The notes: generated by a model from the sequence alone, not told the origin. Positions 44,862 to 55,545 are shown, numbered from the stretch's first letter. The stretch: 64,000 nt of DNA from Tridacna crocea (GCA_943736015.1 OX031057.1:56187001-56251000); one strand, 5' to 3'. Numbers and translations are program-made.

Positions 44862-45071
44862 AACTATTACCAGACAGTATTAAGTTTGAACAATCCCACA
44901 AAAAAAAGGACTTTTGAAAACATTATGGGAAAAGCAAAAATGCTGATCACCACAATGTTTTCTACCCTTGACAAAACAAATTTCAAAGTTTCAGTTACTT
45001 TTATTTCGTCGTCTGCAAATGCTTTTGATTTGGACAAGCCCAAAATATTGTTGTTTGGTAATGAGTTTTAA
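44862..45071 (+). mobile_element. Family A MITE, worn, with shortened hairpin
   Basis: It carries CTTTTGAAAACATTATGGG, then ATGCTGATCACCACAATGTT without the full second arm, and ends TTGTTTGGTAATGAGTTTTA 29 bp before the terminal exon. Confidence 0.75.
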
Positions 45072-45100
45072 ACCTTATATATTTCATGAATATTTTTCAG

Positions 45101-45424
45101 AAGAAGATATCTATTGTAAAGATCGACATAGAGAAGATGGAATGGGAGGTCCTAGAGGACATGCTTCAGTCACACGCACTGGAAAATGTTGACAATCTTA
45201 TGGTGGAATTTCATTTGGACACAAACTGGCCCCCTACAGAAGCCAACAGAGAAATGTATTATAAAGGGCTTTCTATTTTAAAAGGGCTTTATGACAATGG
45301 TTTCAGAATATTCTGGACTCACCGTAACACAGCAGGATCCCTAGTTTTTAAATCCAAGTGTAAACAGATTCTTCGTGTCAACTGTCATGAAGTCAGCTTT
45401 GTTCGCATCAGAAGTCTGAGTTAA
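45101..45424 (+). CDS. METTL24-like: METTL24-like terminal exon with stop
   Basis: The exon encodes 107 residues and ends at a TAA. It starts KKISIVKIDIEKMEWEVLED, the conserved D-I-E..EW..L motif of the family, although the usual small residues after DIE are here K-M. It continues VDNLMVEFHLD, GLYDNGFRIFWTHRN and ends CHEVSFVRIRSLS, which fits the usual C-terminus of the family. The acceptor is TATTTTTCAG|AAGAAG. An upstream in-frame ATG at 45086 lies in the intron and is not the start. No clear polyadenylation signal was identified close downstream. Confidence 0.88.
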   Translation, partial: KKISIVKIDIEKMEWEVLEDMLQSHALENVDNLMVEFHLDTNWPPTEANREMYYKGLSILKGLYDNGFRIFWTHRNTAGSLVFKSKCKQILRVNCHEVSFVRIRSLS

Positions 45425-45861
45425 ATGTCAAACAGCCTGAATAAGAAAACAGCCATAACAGGTTTTGTTTGTAGTTTGGTGCCCGTCCAATTTGGTCTTT
45501 AGGCTTTTTTATCAGCCAGTCCGTTTTTGCTTGTGATATGGCCAAAATGAAATATATATGTGGTTCCTGTAACCGACCATGTTTAATTTTTATTTCCCAC
45601 CCTTGTCACTTGTCTATTATTTTATCACAGGGTAATGTTATCATCATCCTCATTGCCTTTTTAGCTCATTTATTGTGCCAGGGAGGTGGAGGGGTTAAAA
45701 TAATGAAATAGTTTTCCAGCCTAAATAATGAAATAGTTTTCCAAGCTACTCTTAAGAATATGTAACTAGAACCATACATATATTTTTGTTTTGGCTTTAA
45801 TTCACATCAACATTTTGACCAAATGACCTGTTATATCAATTATGGTTTAGTTTTCAACAGA
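45425..45861. other. Presumed 3' UTR and downstream flank
   Basis: No clear polyadenylation signal or repeat was identified. Confidence 0.4.
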
Positions 45862-46090
45862 TTAACCCTTTACTCTATAGATACTCATTTCTACACATTG
45901 CTTGTAGGAGCCTTTGGAAAACATTGTGGCAAAAGGTGAAATTGCTCGTGACGAGCAATTTCACCTTTTGTCACAATGTTTTTTATGCTATCAAAAGGTG
46001 TCATATACACATATGAAACGGCTTCATCCTTGCTGTTATTTAGGGTCAATTAGAGATACCATAGAAATGCCTCATCGGGTAAAGGGTTAA
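45862..46090 (+). mobile_element. TTAA MITE family B, intact
   Basis: It runs from TTAACCCTTTACTCTATAG to GGGTAAAGGGTTAA with core TTGCTCGTGACGAGCAA. It is the clearest reference copy of the family. Confidence 0.92.
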
Positions 46091-46207
46091 AGCCATGCTC
46101 TGTAAATAGGGGTATATGCATAAATATCATCCCAATTCAACCTTGCTTTTGTCACTTTCCTGCATATCTGAGGACCAGTCTACCTCAGTATTCAGCTGAT
46201 TGTTACC

Positions 46208-46658
46208 TTAACCCTTTACCACACAATCCAGACTTTTAAAACTCTAAGAAAGGGCCTTTTGAAAACATTATGAGAAAAGGAGAAAATACTGGTACCAGCA
46301 TTTTCTCCTTTTCCCACAATGCTTTATACCTCTCCCAAAGCAAATTTCCATTTTCAAGTCAGAGAAATTTTGGTGTTTACAAATGCTTTCAATTTGGACC
46401 AGTCTTAACCATTTCCCAAACAATCCCTGGTTTTTACGGGTCAGGAATAGAAGCCTTTTGAAAACATTGAGGGAAAAGGAGAAAATGCTGGTAACCAGCA
46501 TTTTCTCCTTTTCCCACAATGTTTTCTACCCCATCATATAGAGAAATCATCTTTTTAGCAACTGTTAAGTTGTTATCTGCAGAATGCTTTCAATTTGGTG
46601 TGGTCCAAAATTCTGTCCTTTACTAAAAAGTTAAATATTGTCGTCTGGTAAAGAGTGA
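46208..46658 (+). mobile_element. Family A MITE inserted at TTAA inside another family A MITE
   Basis: The outer copy is 46208-46404 plus 46635-46658 (ATATTGTCGTCTGGTAAAGA). The inner copy is 46405-46634, from TTAACCATTTCCCAAACAAT to CTAAAAAGTTAA. TTAA is present on both sides of the inner copy, so TTAA is the duplicated target. Confidence 0.88.
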
Positions 46659-46891
46659 AAATGGGTTTTATGGATTTGTAATGATATGATGATTTGCTTA
46701 GTATAATGGGTCCTAGAGATGCATCAACCCTCTTTTCCAAGATCATAGCTCATTTATATTGTGTATGAGTGTAACGTGAAACATTGGAGGCAAAAGGGAG
46801 AGACTGCTTTTCAATACAAGTATACTTTTGAAAGTTTGTGGAAGAATGGAGAAATTCCACATTATGAGTAATATCTCATGTAACACTGCTT

Positions 46892-47116
46892 TTAACCTAT
46901 AACCAAACATTCCCAGTTTCTCACACCTCTGATGGCTTATGAAAACATTGTAGGAAAAGGAAATAATGCTGGAAAGCAGCATTTTCTCCTTTTTCTCATA
47001 ATGTTTTCTACCCTTTCAAAGATAGAAATCATAATTTGACTGACATATATATTTGTTGTCTTTAAATATTTACATTTTAATGGTGTCCTAAAGTTTGTTG
47101 GTTGGTAAGGAGTTAA
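46892..47116 (+). mobile_element. TTAA hairpin MITE family A, worn
   Basis: It runs from TTAACCTATAACCAAACATT to TTGGTAAGGAGTTAA with arms GTAGGAAAAGGAAATAATGC and GCATTTTCTCCTTTTTCTC. Confidence 0.82.
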
Positions 47117-47168
47117 AAGTGCTCTGATACAAGATTCATCAGTCAATTCTTACTCCTTGTTAAGGCAT

Positions 47169-47599
47169 TTAACTCTTTACCACACAATTCCCACTTTTAA
47201 CAACCTTGAGAAAGAAGCCATTTGAAAACATTGTGGAAAAAAAAGGAGAAAATGCTGGTAACCAGCATTTTCTTCTTTTCCCACAATGTTTTCTACCTAT
47301 TCAGGAAAAACTGCTATCATCTGAAAAATATTTGAATAGTTTTCTGTCAATTCCTACCACACAATCTCTACTTTTGATGACCCTGTAAAAAACATTGTAA
47401 GAAAAGGAGAAAATGCTGGTAACCAGCATTTTCTCCTTTTCCCGCAATGTTTTCTACCCTCCACAAAACATATTTCAGCTTTTCAGTCACTTCTATTTTG
47501 TCGTCTGCAAATGCTTTCGATTTAGATAAGCCTGAAATATTGTCATTTGGTAATGTGTTAAGGATGAGTTCAAAATTTTGCTGTGTGGTAAAGGGTTAA
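47169..47599 (+). mobile_element. Second nested pair of family A MITEs
   Basis: The outer copy is 47169 to about 47350 plus about 47562-47599 (AATTTTGCTGTGTGGTAAAG). The inner copy is about 47350-47561, from CAATTCCTACCACACAATCT to GGTAATGTGTTAA. Each has its own hairpin. Confidence 0.8.
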
Positions 47600-47604
47600 A
47601 GTCC

Positions 47605-47800
47605 ACATTTACCACACAGTCCTTGCAAAGAAGGCTGTGGAAAACACTTTGGGAAAAAGAGAAAACACTATACTATTTCCAACTGTTTTCTCCTATTTTC
47701 ATAATGTTTTTGACCCTTTCAAACATAAATCAAACAGCCATGTTTCATTAATTGTTTGCAAATATTTATAATTTGGTCAATTCTGAACTTGATAATTGTG
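47605..47800 (+). mobile_element. Degenerate family A MITE
   Basis: TTTACCACACAGTCC, GAAAACACTTTGGGAAAAAG and TCATAATGTTTTTGACCC survive. Confidence 0.6.
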
Positions 47801-47999
47801 ACTACTCTGGACTTTTACCGGATATTCTACATTTCATTCTATTTCTTAATTCAAACATTAGCTGTCTGAATGACTGAGATAGAGTGTCATTATCATTTAG
47901 AGGGTTTAACTAAGACTGAAGAATTTGATCAATTGATCAATATTTAGGATGTTTGATAAAGTTATAATTATGTCTCTTGGTGTTGATACTGAACATTAC

Positions 48000-48720
48000 A
48001 GGAGATCACTCCTTCTGCATAGCTTATTCCCATATAAAGTCAATATCTGACAGCTGCATTTGCAAGAAATCTGTCAGGGTCAGTGGCTAAGGTAATGGTC
48101 TTTTAACCCTGGTAAAACAATGATCTTTCCTCATGGGTTGGAATCCCAGCAGAGGCAGTTTGTATTTGATTGCAAAAACTTTGTTGCAAAACTTCATGTC
48201 AGTAGGATGGGGGGGGGGCTTGTCCTGGATTGGTTAGCCATTGAGCCATTTGTTGTCTGAATAAAAAGATGCTACCTAATTAGAGGCATGTCATCAAAAT
48301 AATGACATTTAAGAGTGAGCTTGCTATGGGAGATTACTCCTTCTATAATACATAGCTTCAAGCTTTCATGTTTGTAGGATGGGCTCTTGTTTGGGATCGG
48401 CCATTGAGCCATTTGTTGTACAAATAAAAAAAAAAAAGACTTGCTGCCTCATCAGGCCTAATGCTATGAAAATGATGACATTTAAGAGGGGATATCTTTC
48501 TGGAGATCACTCCTTCCTCGCTCAATAGCATAAAACTAGTACCTGACAACCACGTTTGGGAGAATACTCTTTAGCTCAGTGGTTAAGGAGTCAGTCGTTG
48601 GAAAAACAAGAATCTTTGGCGGTTGGCAGTTTGTATTTGAGCTTTGCATTTTTGTGAACTTTCATGTCTGTAAGAATACTCAGTTTGACAGTGTGTGATG
48701 TAGAATGGATGAAAAGTAAC
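48000..48720 (+). repeat. Tandemly arranged tRNA-derived SINE-like copies
   Basis: An A-box-like CAGTGGCTAAGGTAATGG with B-box-like GGGTTGGAATCCC occurs at about 48078-48152, and TAGCTCAGTGGTTAAGGAG at about 48572. Between them, two ~170-bp segments repeat GCCATTGAGCCATTTGTTGT, AATAAAA, ATGACATTTAAGAG and ATCACTCCTTC. G9 occurs near 48210. Confidence 0.6.
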
Positions 48721-48751
48721 AGAAGAAGACTGTTAGACAACATTTCCTTCT

Positions 48752-48982
48752 TTACCCTTTACCACACAATGATGACTTTTGACGACCATGTGGAAGAGGC
48801 CTTTTGAAACTTTGTGGGAAAAGGAGAAAATCCTGGTAACCAGCATTTTCTCCTTTTCCCACAAAGTTTTCTACTCTATTGAAGAAAAATTGCATCATTT
48901 GAGCCACTATGAAATTATCGTCTGTAAATACTTGAAATCGATTTGGATAGGTCTAAAATTCTGCTGTGTGGTAAAGGGTTAA
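48752..48982 (+). mobile_element. TTAA hairpin MITE family A with paired arm change
   Basis: It runs from TTACCCTTTACCACACAATG to GTGGTAAAGGGTTAA. Arms read ACTTTGTGGGAAAAGG and CCTTTTCCCACAAAGT, a compensated variant of ACATTGTGGG / CCCACAATGT. Confidence 0.9.
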
Positions 48983-49178
48983 CTGTGTAAACAATAATAT
49001 CTTAACAACCCTGAGGAGGCAGTCTACTGAAAACATTCTGATAAAAGAAGAATATGCTGGTGATGAGGATTCTTCTCCTTTTCCTGAAATGTTTCCTACC
49101 ATATCACAGACAATATACTTGATTTGAGCCACATTTTGGGTCGTTGTCTGCAAACAATTACTACTTTTAACCCTTTGG
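48979..49178 (+). mobile_element. Degenerate family A MITE
   Basis: It shares the TTAA of the preceding copy; GAAAACATTCTGATAAAAG and CTTCTCCTTTTCCTGAAATG remain. Confidence 0.65.
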
Positions 49179-49207
49179 CTGCTTATCTCGTCTCACAGAT
49201 GTTTTGC

Positions 49208-49271
49208 GGACAGCGTAGATCAAGATCAGACTGCACAGAACGTGCAGTCTGATCTTAGATCTACACTGTCC
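49208..49271. repeat. 64-bp imperfect palindrome (GATCAGACTGCAC family)
   Basis: The left arm GGACAGCGTAGATCAAGATC, AGACTGCAC pairs with GTGCAGTCTGATCTTAGATC, TACACTGTCC. Relatives occur at 50431-50479, 44629-44675 and, weakly, 52635-52810. Confidence 0.75.
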
Positions 49272-49754
49272 GACCTGGCGATATTTTTCCCAGAAACATA
49301 TCTTTGAAGTAACTATTTTTGGGGTTTTAACTATCGAATTAAACATTTAATTTTAGTTCCATAGCAGGATAAGGATTAATATAAAAATGTCTACAATTTT
49401 GTTATTTGGTAATGAGTTCATACAAGCAATGTGTTCATTGGCATTAATTTTGATTTGTAGTTTTTTCATTGTATTATAAAATTGTCACTTAAATAAAGTC
49501 AGTTCATCACAAAAAAAGGGTTTATTGATATTTATTTTTGAAAGTTTTGGAAATAAACTTACGTGTCTAGCCATAGTGGCATACAGAACATGAGAAAGCT
49601 TGTAAGAACCCTCAGCTTGGCTCATTTCTGTCCGATTTAATGAAAGCCATTGCAACAGGACTCATTCCTTTCTCTCTCTCTGATCCTGTTTTTGACTACA
49701 GTCATGTGGGAAAGCAGCAAGTAACATTGGCAGAACATTGTGCAAAGTATTGGT

Positions 49755-49983
49755 TTAACCCTTTCCCAAACAATCCCTGGGTTTTACGAGTCAGGAATAG
49801 AAGCCTTTTGTAAACATTGTGGGAAAAGGAGAAAATGCTGGTTACCAGCATTTTCTCCTTTTCCCACAATCTGTTTTACCCTATCTTATAGAAAAATCAT
49901 CATTTTAGTAACTGTTAATTTGTCATCTGCGAAATGCTTTCAGTTTGGTCTGGTCCAAAATTTGCCGTTTGGGAAAGGGTTAA
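49755..49983 (+). mobile_element. TTAA hairpin MITE family A
   Basis: It runs from TTAACCCTTTCCCAAACAAT to TTTGGGAAAGGGTTAA with an intact hairpin. Confidence 0.9.
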
Positions 49984-50316
49984 ACTCTTTACCAAACGAC
50001 AAAATTTTACACTTGTCCAAATTGAAAGCATTTGCACACGACAAAATAAATGTAACGGTAACTCAAAAACTAAAAGTTTACTTTGACTGTTTACCAAACA
50101 AAGAAATTTCAGACTGGTCCAAATTTAAAGAACTTGTAGATGACAAAATAAACGCAAGTTAAAAATTCAAATTTGTGTCCAGTTGGGTAGAAAACATTGT
50201 AGGAAAAGGAGAAAATGCTGGATACCATGGATACCAGCATTTTCTACCTCACAATGTTTTCAGAAAGGTTCTTCCACTGGCACATGAAAACTAGGGATTG
50301 TTTGATAAAGGGTGTA
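49980..50316 (-). mobile_element. Two reverse family A MITE copies, the first truncated
   Basis: The first (49980-50090) has only the TTAAACTCTTTACCAAACGA end. The second (about 50088-50316) has a hairpin with duplicated loop GGATACCATGGATACC and ends TTGATAAAGGGT. Confidence 0.8.
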
Positions 50317-51100
50317 AACTCTTTTAGCACCAAATATTAAAGCTCAACCTTTTTTGATGCAGGAAAACACAATCCTTTGAGTCTTGGACAGTTTTTCATC
50401 CTGTAGGCTTGATAAACAAGCCAGATGTAATAGATCTTAGATCAGACTTCACATTCTGTGCATTCTGATCTTGATCTATGTTGTTCACATGAGTCCTGGA
50501 TTTTGCCTCTGGTGCTGAACAGTTAGAGAAATTCTGGAAAAGGATGGATAGTTGCACTGGCAGCTTTGATGTACTGTAACTGAAATAAAATGTTTAAAAT
50601 GGTGTTAAACACCATACAGACGAACAAAACAAAAGAGATTTATAGAGATACAGCCTCTACTACTGAGCATTGGAACAGCTGACATAAAACTCAAATAAAA
50701 CTCAAGAGTAAGTGCTATTACTAAGGACATTGGGACAGGCTCCTTAGTACAGGTTTGTTTTCTAAAGTGCTTAAAAACAAAATGTTAAGTTTTAACGACC
50801 CTAAAAAAGAAGCATTTTGTTCATCGACACTTTAGCTGAATGGACATTAATACATGGAACATCTAACGAGACCTGTAAAATTTAGCGTTTAATGTATTGC
50901 AGGCCTGTAGGAGCGAGGGAGGGGGGGAGGTATACGGAGTTTAGCCCCCCCCCCCCCAAAAAAAAAAAACCTTTTGTTAAGGCGCAAATTTAAAATGTTA
51001 CTTTGAGTGTTAAAATCTTGCATCTTTACATAGTGTGCAATTCAATTAAACTTAAAATGTTTGTTGATGAAACGTCCTGTTCGGACCGATCTGCTTTTTC
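50317..51100. other. Unclassified sequence with homopolymer tracts
   Basis: It includes the 50431-50479 palindrome, a MITE scrap near 50797 and C14 followed by A12 at about 50945-50970. No gene. Confidence 0.45.
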
Positions 51101-52018
51101 AGCTCACCTGAGCACAACATGCTCGAAGGGAGCTTTTAGGATCACCCTGTGTCTGTTGGGAGTCGTCCGTCGTCAACGATTCTTTGAACATCTCCGCCTA
51201 AACCGCTGGGCCAATTTGACCAAACTTAGCTGGAATGCACCTTGGAAGTCCTCTATAAAACTTGTTTACAGAATTTGATTCCATCAAAAACTGCAGTTGC
51301 CATGGCAACCAAATGGAATTTTCTTTAAGATCTCCTCTGAAACCGCTGATCAGATTTTGAAATAATTTCACAGAAATGTTCCTTGGGTGACCCTTTTGGA
51401 AAAGTGTTTGTGAAATTTTGATTTGTTGAAAAACATGGCTGTTGTGGTGGTGGGAGCGGGGCTCTTTCCATTCTTTAAAGATCTTCTTATCTGAAACTGC
51501 CCGTCAGATTTTGAAATCATTTCACTGAAATGTTCCAATGTTCCATAGGTAACCCTTTTCATAAATTGTTTGCAAAATTTTGATCGGTCGAAAAACATGG
51601 CCTTGATATGTGTCCTCAGATTTTTAAATAATTTCACAGAAATGTCCCTTCTGAAAAAAATGTAAGCGAAATTCTGAGCTGTCAAGAAACAAGGCTGTGG
51701 TGGTGGGGGGCTATTTGTACTATACGGACATGAAGAAGTTTTTCAAAATTATTCCTCTACGAAACCACTAGTCAGATTTTGAAATAATTTCACAAAAATG
51801 AACCTTTGGTGCCAAATTATGCTCTTTGTTTGAATTACAATTCTAACTTACTATCCAGCACCCAACAGCCATTCGTTGGTGCCCGGTTGCAGTGCTCTTG
51901 CTCTTTTTATTGAAGTTATTGAAAGAAACTGTTCTGGAATTTAAAAAAAAAAAAAATTGGCTATGATCTAATCAAATATTCAGGTGAGCGATCCCGGACC
52001 ATCTTGGCCCTGTTGTTT
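51098..52018 (+). mobile_element. Hairpin-ended tandem-repeat element C6 with X-box
   Basis: It starts TTTCAGCTCACCTGAGCACA and ends AGGTGAGCGATCCCGGACCA, TCTTGGCCCTGTTGTTT. X-box GTTGCCATGGCAAC at 51296-51309. Confidence 0.82.
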
Positions 52019-52085
52019 CCTTGTCAAGGATCGCAAACAAGGTATACTTTGTCTTGCATTGAATAAACCCCTGTTCATTCTATTT

Positions 52086-52470
52086 TTTCGCTCACCTGAG
52101 CACAATATCCTCAAGGGGAGCTTTTAGGATCACCCTTTGTCCGTCGTGCGTCATCCGTGGTCGACAATTTTTCTAACATCTTCTTAACTGCATGGCCGAT
52201 TAGAACCAAACTTGGCAGGAATGTTCTTTAGGCGGTCCTTTTAAAAAAATTGTCCACAGATTTTGATTGTATCAAAAGCTCTTTTTCTCATGGCTACCAA
52301 ATGGAATTTTCTTAGAATTTTTTTTTTTAAATCTTCTTCTCTGAAACAGCTGGTCAGATTTAGAAATAATTTCACAAAAATGTTCCTTGGGTAACCCTTT
52401 TCAAAAACTGTCTGAAATTTTGATCCGTTGAAAACATGGCTGAAACATGCTCTTTGCATTCTTGAAATAA
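52086..52470 (+). mobile_element. Truncated element C7
   Basis: It starts TTTTTTCGCTCACCTGAGCA, has GTCCGTCGTGCGTCATCCG and C-type monomers; the X-box position is decayed (CATGGCTACC) and the 3' end is missing. Confidence 0.75.
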
Positions 52471-53140
52471 ATGTGTACAGATCCACTTTTTATGAACACT
52501 ATGAAACAAGTATACCCCCTCCTCCAAAAAAGTTACCCCCACCCGGAAATTAAAAAAAAAAGTTAGCCCCCCCCCCCAATCCCGCGCCCCATCTGAAAAT
52601 GCTTTCTATGGGCCAGTGTGGTGTGTGGAAGCCATTATGATCAGACTAAACGTGCTGTACAGTATGGTCTTGATTACAAAACCCGCGAAAAATGTATGGA
52701 TAGTGGTGTAGCCTAGAATGACCACAGAGATTATTATGGTGGTGCCTGGTGCACTAAAGCCTGTGGCTACTCGAAAATGACAGCAATAGGTAAAGATCAG
52801 ACAGCACATAGCCCGTGTAATATTTTAAGTATTATATATGATATCGTAAACATAGTTGCTTTTGTTTTGTTTTTCTTATCAGTGTATCAATTTCGTTGAG
52901 TCGAAGGGTTAAAGTTATAATCGAACCTAAATTACTGTGCATATACAACTTTTTACGTCGCTGCTGGTCAAAGGAATGGAATAACTCTTGAAATTTACAA
53001 GAAGTTTTATAGGTATGTTCAAGAGCCATGCAAAAATTGGTTCTAACTACTGTTTATTAAACGAAATAATTCATGAATAATAATAGTTATTATTTTGTGT
53101 TTAAATGGATCCAGATATTTAAAGACTTGAATAAATTATT
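52471..53140. other. Unclassified sequence
   Basis: It contains CCCCCTCC and C11 tracts near 52515-52580 and weak relatives of the 49208 palindrome. No gene. Confidence 0.4.
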
Positions 53141-53143
53141 TTT

Positions 53144-53172
53144 GCGTGTGTGTGTGTGTGTGTGTGTGTGTG
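53144..53172. repeat. (GT)n microsatellite
   Basis: About 14 GT units directly precede a family A MITE end. Confidence 0.9.
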
Positions 53173-53245
53173 CACTTTTATTTTGTCGTCTACAAAGCTT
53201 TCAATTTGGACAAACCACAAATTTTGTCGTGTGGTAATGAGTTAA
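53172..53245 (+). mobile_element. Family A MITE right end
   Basis: ACTTTTATTTTGTCGTCTAC to GTGTGGTAATGAGTTAA; the rest is replaced by the microsatellite. Confidence 0.75.
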
Positions 53246-53557
53246 GTCACAAACATACGGTACAACAGTGCAATTCTAATACCAATGTACATAGATCTAG
53301 TATTTATCTTTTGAAATCTGTAGTAAAAAACCTTTGTGCAAAGTACTATGTAAAACCATTGCCTTCGTAGACAAATTTGCACGAATGTAGTATTGGAATT
53401 AGCCTTTACCTAACAACAAAATTAGTATGGCTTATCGAAATTGAAATCAAATTTATGGTGGTCCATGTGGAGAAATTTGTCTTTGATGGGATAGACAACA
53501 TTGTGGAAAAAAATGGAGAAAATGATGGTTACCAGCAAGATTTCTTTCCAAGACAAT

Positions 53558-53750
53558 GGCTGCTTTACCACATAAACATCGTTGAGACAGGATCATCGGT
53601 GAGAGAGGAACTAACCCTGTCGCAATGACTATCATCAAACCGCGGGAGAAAATGGCCGAGCCAGGGAACAAACCCGCACCTTACAAGAACTATTCTTGAG
53701 TCCTGGATTCTACCGACTGAGCTACTGGGTCTTAGCACCACTTTCATTCA
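53558..53750 (-). mobile_element. tRNA-derived SINE
   Basis: On the minus strand TAGCTCAGTCGGTAGAATCC matches an A box and GTGCGGGTTTGTTCCCTGGC a B box at the usual spacing. The downstream part continues as non-tRNA sequence. It is a SINE rather than a working tRNA: the acceptor stem and anticodon arm do not fold properly. Confidence 0.7.
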
Positions 53751-53781
53751 TGTCGGTCCCCTATAGCCCGGGTAATTAACG

Positions 53782-54010
53782 ATGGCATTTATTTGCAAAG
53801 TCTGTGAATCCCCTACAAAATTATACAAAAAATCTTCAGAAACGAAATTACGGAAAAATTCGTTCAGTTTCAGAGTCGTAGACCCTGAGAACACCCCACC
53901 AGATGAGGTTGTTACTGGTCCAAGTGTAAATTCCTTTAAGAGTAGTCTCAAAAACCAAAGGCGCAATCACCCATCAAAGTTCAGTCCTGAATGTTTTATG
54001 GATATTAATC
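53782..54010 (+). pseudogene. Non-LTR retrotransposon reverse transcriptase C-terminal remnant
   Basis: The reading frame contains LRKNSFSFRVVDPENTPPDE and VVTGPSVNSFKSSL. This matches the recurrent tail of LINE-encoded reverse transcriptases (R-x-V-x-x-W-N-x-L-P...V-V...S-x-N-x-F-K-x-x-L), with the Trp-Asn changed to Glu-Asn. Only the last ~70 residues of the family are present, so it is a 5'-truncated copy. Confidence 0.6.
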
Positions 54011-54108
54011 TGAGAAAAAAATCAAAGAAGAGAAGGACCATTAGAAACCATAGGCTTACCAGAGGTCTCGGGTCGTAAAAACCAAGGATTGTTTGGTAAA
54101 GGGTTATC

Positions 54109-55300
54109 TGTGGAAGTATGGATGTTTCCACTTTGAAAACTATTGTTGGAAAAGGAGAAATCGATGTTATTAAGCAATTTCTCGTTTACTCTGGTTGATC
54201 TAGAATAAGTAGTGATAGGGGCATGTTATCCAGACTATTTCTCCTGTTCCTACCCGAGATTGCGACTTCTATGATGCTATGCATCATAAATTTGTCTTGT
54301 TCAAACCGAGGGTGTCCGCAAACTTATCAATCGAGTGTACCAGATGAAATGACGTCATATATCGCTTCAGCACGTGACAAATGGCGCTCATTGAAACAGC
54401 GAGATATTGATAGCTGTGACAGGGGTCTCAAGAATATGAATTCGGTAAGGACTATAAATTTGTTGGTACCCTACGTGTTGTCTTGGAAGGTAGAAAAAGT
54501 TCATGAACCATGACATCAAAGTTTGCTGCAAACCATTGCCAAACTTGCTTACTTCTGCAATGAATGGAATATTCGACGGTACTCGGTAGCACCATTCGAT
54601 GATTCGCTCTAAGCCAATTTCGTACCACAAGAAACTTGCTTGATTATTGATAATCAACTCATGTAATCTCTGTAGAATCAGGGCGTTTTTTTTTTTTCCC
54701 CAAAAATTGGGAAGGAGGCTTAGCCTTTCATTTTTGGGCGATTTTGGCTTAAATGAGAAAAATCGGACAAACTACAGGAATTTGACATTTTATAACCAAA
54801 ATAAATGATCAAGTATGAAAAAAAAATCTCTCCTATATAATAGCAAGAAAAAATATAAACAAGATACAAACACAAGAAATGCAACGTCTCGATTACCGGT
54901 GCTAGCACAAGACAGCCTTTCCCACCCCAAATCATGCACAAAAACATTGATCATAATTTCTTTTAGCCTAGTCCAAATATTTAGACGTACACATGCTTGT
55001 TTGCCATTCAATATTTATTTTTCAGACATTTCACATTTTACTTTTCTTTTGCATGTTACATCTAAACGGGCCCTACTTAGTTCTATGTAGCTAATTTGAT
55101 TTCCTAAAATCCGGGATAAAGGTGAAAAAGCCCTCAAGTAAACATGATAACTTAACTGGATACAAATTTACTTTTCTGACTCTGAAAAAGGGCCACAATC
55201 ATGATATATTCATCTTGAGTTTGATTGTGTAACTTTTTCTACACAAACGCCGCCATGTTTACAAACATATTTCCGGTTAAATGAAAAAACAAATTTCCGA
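54109..55300. other. Mostly unique sequence
   Basis: A MITE scrap at 54130-54200 and a T13 run near 54690 are present. Open frames of 89-96 codons have no recognisable product. Confidence 0.45.
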
Positions 55301-55304
55301 ATGA

Positions 55305-55545
55305 TTTACGCTAATGTCACTGGAAGAGCCAGGAAGCTTATTTTCGGATTTAATTTTACTATTATTATTTTTGTTTTTAAGATATATTTATGGACATCAC
55401 ATGATACTTAAGATTTTTCTAGAAGTAACCAACAAAAGTATTTGACCGTATTCTCTTTTAAAGGAAAGATATTTGACTCTTAATACGTAATCCGAAAATA
55501 CACTTCCTGGCCTTTCCTGGGAATCCCCTGACATCAGCGAATGGC
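55305..55545. repeat. Imperfect inverted-repeat element
   Basis: GCCAGGAAGCTTATTTTCGG at left pairs with CCGAAAATACACTTCCTGGC at right, and CGCTAATGTCA with TGACATCAGCG further out. Target duplications were not identified. Confidence 0.5.

Larger units (their letters stand above)
11590..45424 (+). other. METTL24-like: METTL24-like gene, 3' part (five coding exons, four introns)
   Basis: This is the span of the only host gene I can support. The coding exons total 858 nt and give 285 codons plus a TAA stop. Phases agree at every junction: exon 1 ends with two bases of a codon, exons 2 and 3 each begin by completing a codon and end with two bases, exon 4 completes one and ends on a codon boundary, and exon 5 starts in frame. 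Every intron begins GT and ends AG. Introns are 5865, 23819, 2707 and 586 bp. The order of motifs (a GGWDVC segment, a CLVYSFG segment, HSFDPSM, GWVVKRFDTI, and VKIDIEKMEWEVL) matches what I know of the Methyltransf_22 family that includes METTL24, a putative SAM-dependent methyltransferase often reached through a secretory N-terminus. No initiator exon with a signal or membrane anchor was recognised in the first 11.6 kb, so the gene is probably 5'-incomplete here. Substrate unknown. Confidence 0.85.
53400..54108 (-). mobile_element. Family A MITE interrupted by SINE and LINE sequence
   Basis: The left part (53400-53555) has TTTACCTAACAACAAAATTA and ATTGTGGAAAAAAATGGAGA. The matching end is at 54066-54108 (GGGTCGTAAAAACCAAGGAT, TTGGTAAAGGGTTA). 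The foreign block lies between. Confidence 0.65.

Noticed and set aside
45086..45100. ATG at 45086 as start of a separate small gene
   Set aside because: The ATG precedes a clear TTTTTCAG acceptor and the downstream frame continues exon 4 exactly.
49815..49865. MITE hairpins as microRNA genes
   Set aside because: Structure alone is not enough; they are multi-copy transposon ends and no expression evidence is available.
53700..53745. tRNA gene on the minus strand
   Set aside because: A and B boxes are present but the acceptor stem and anticodon arm do not form; it is a SINE head.
54223..54513. 96-codon frame as a possible exon
   Set aside because: No recognisable domain, no repeat partner and no convincing acceptor or donor.
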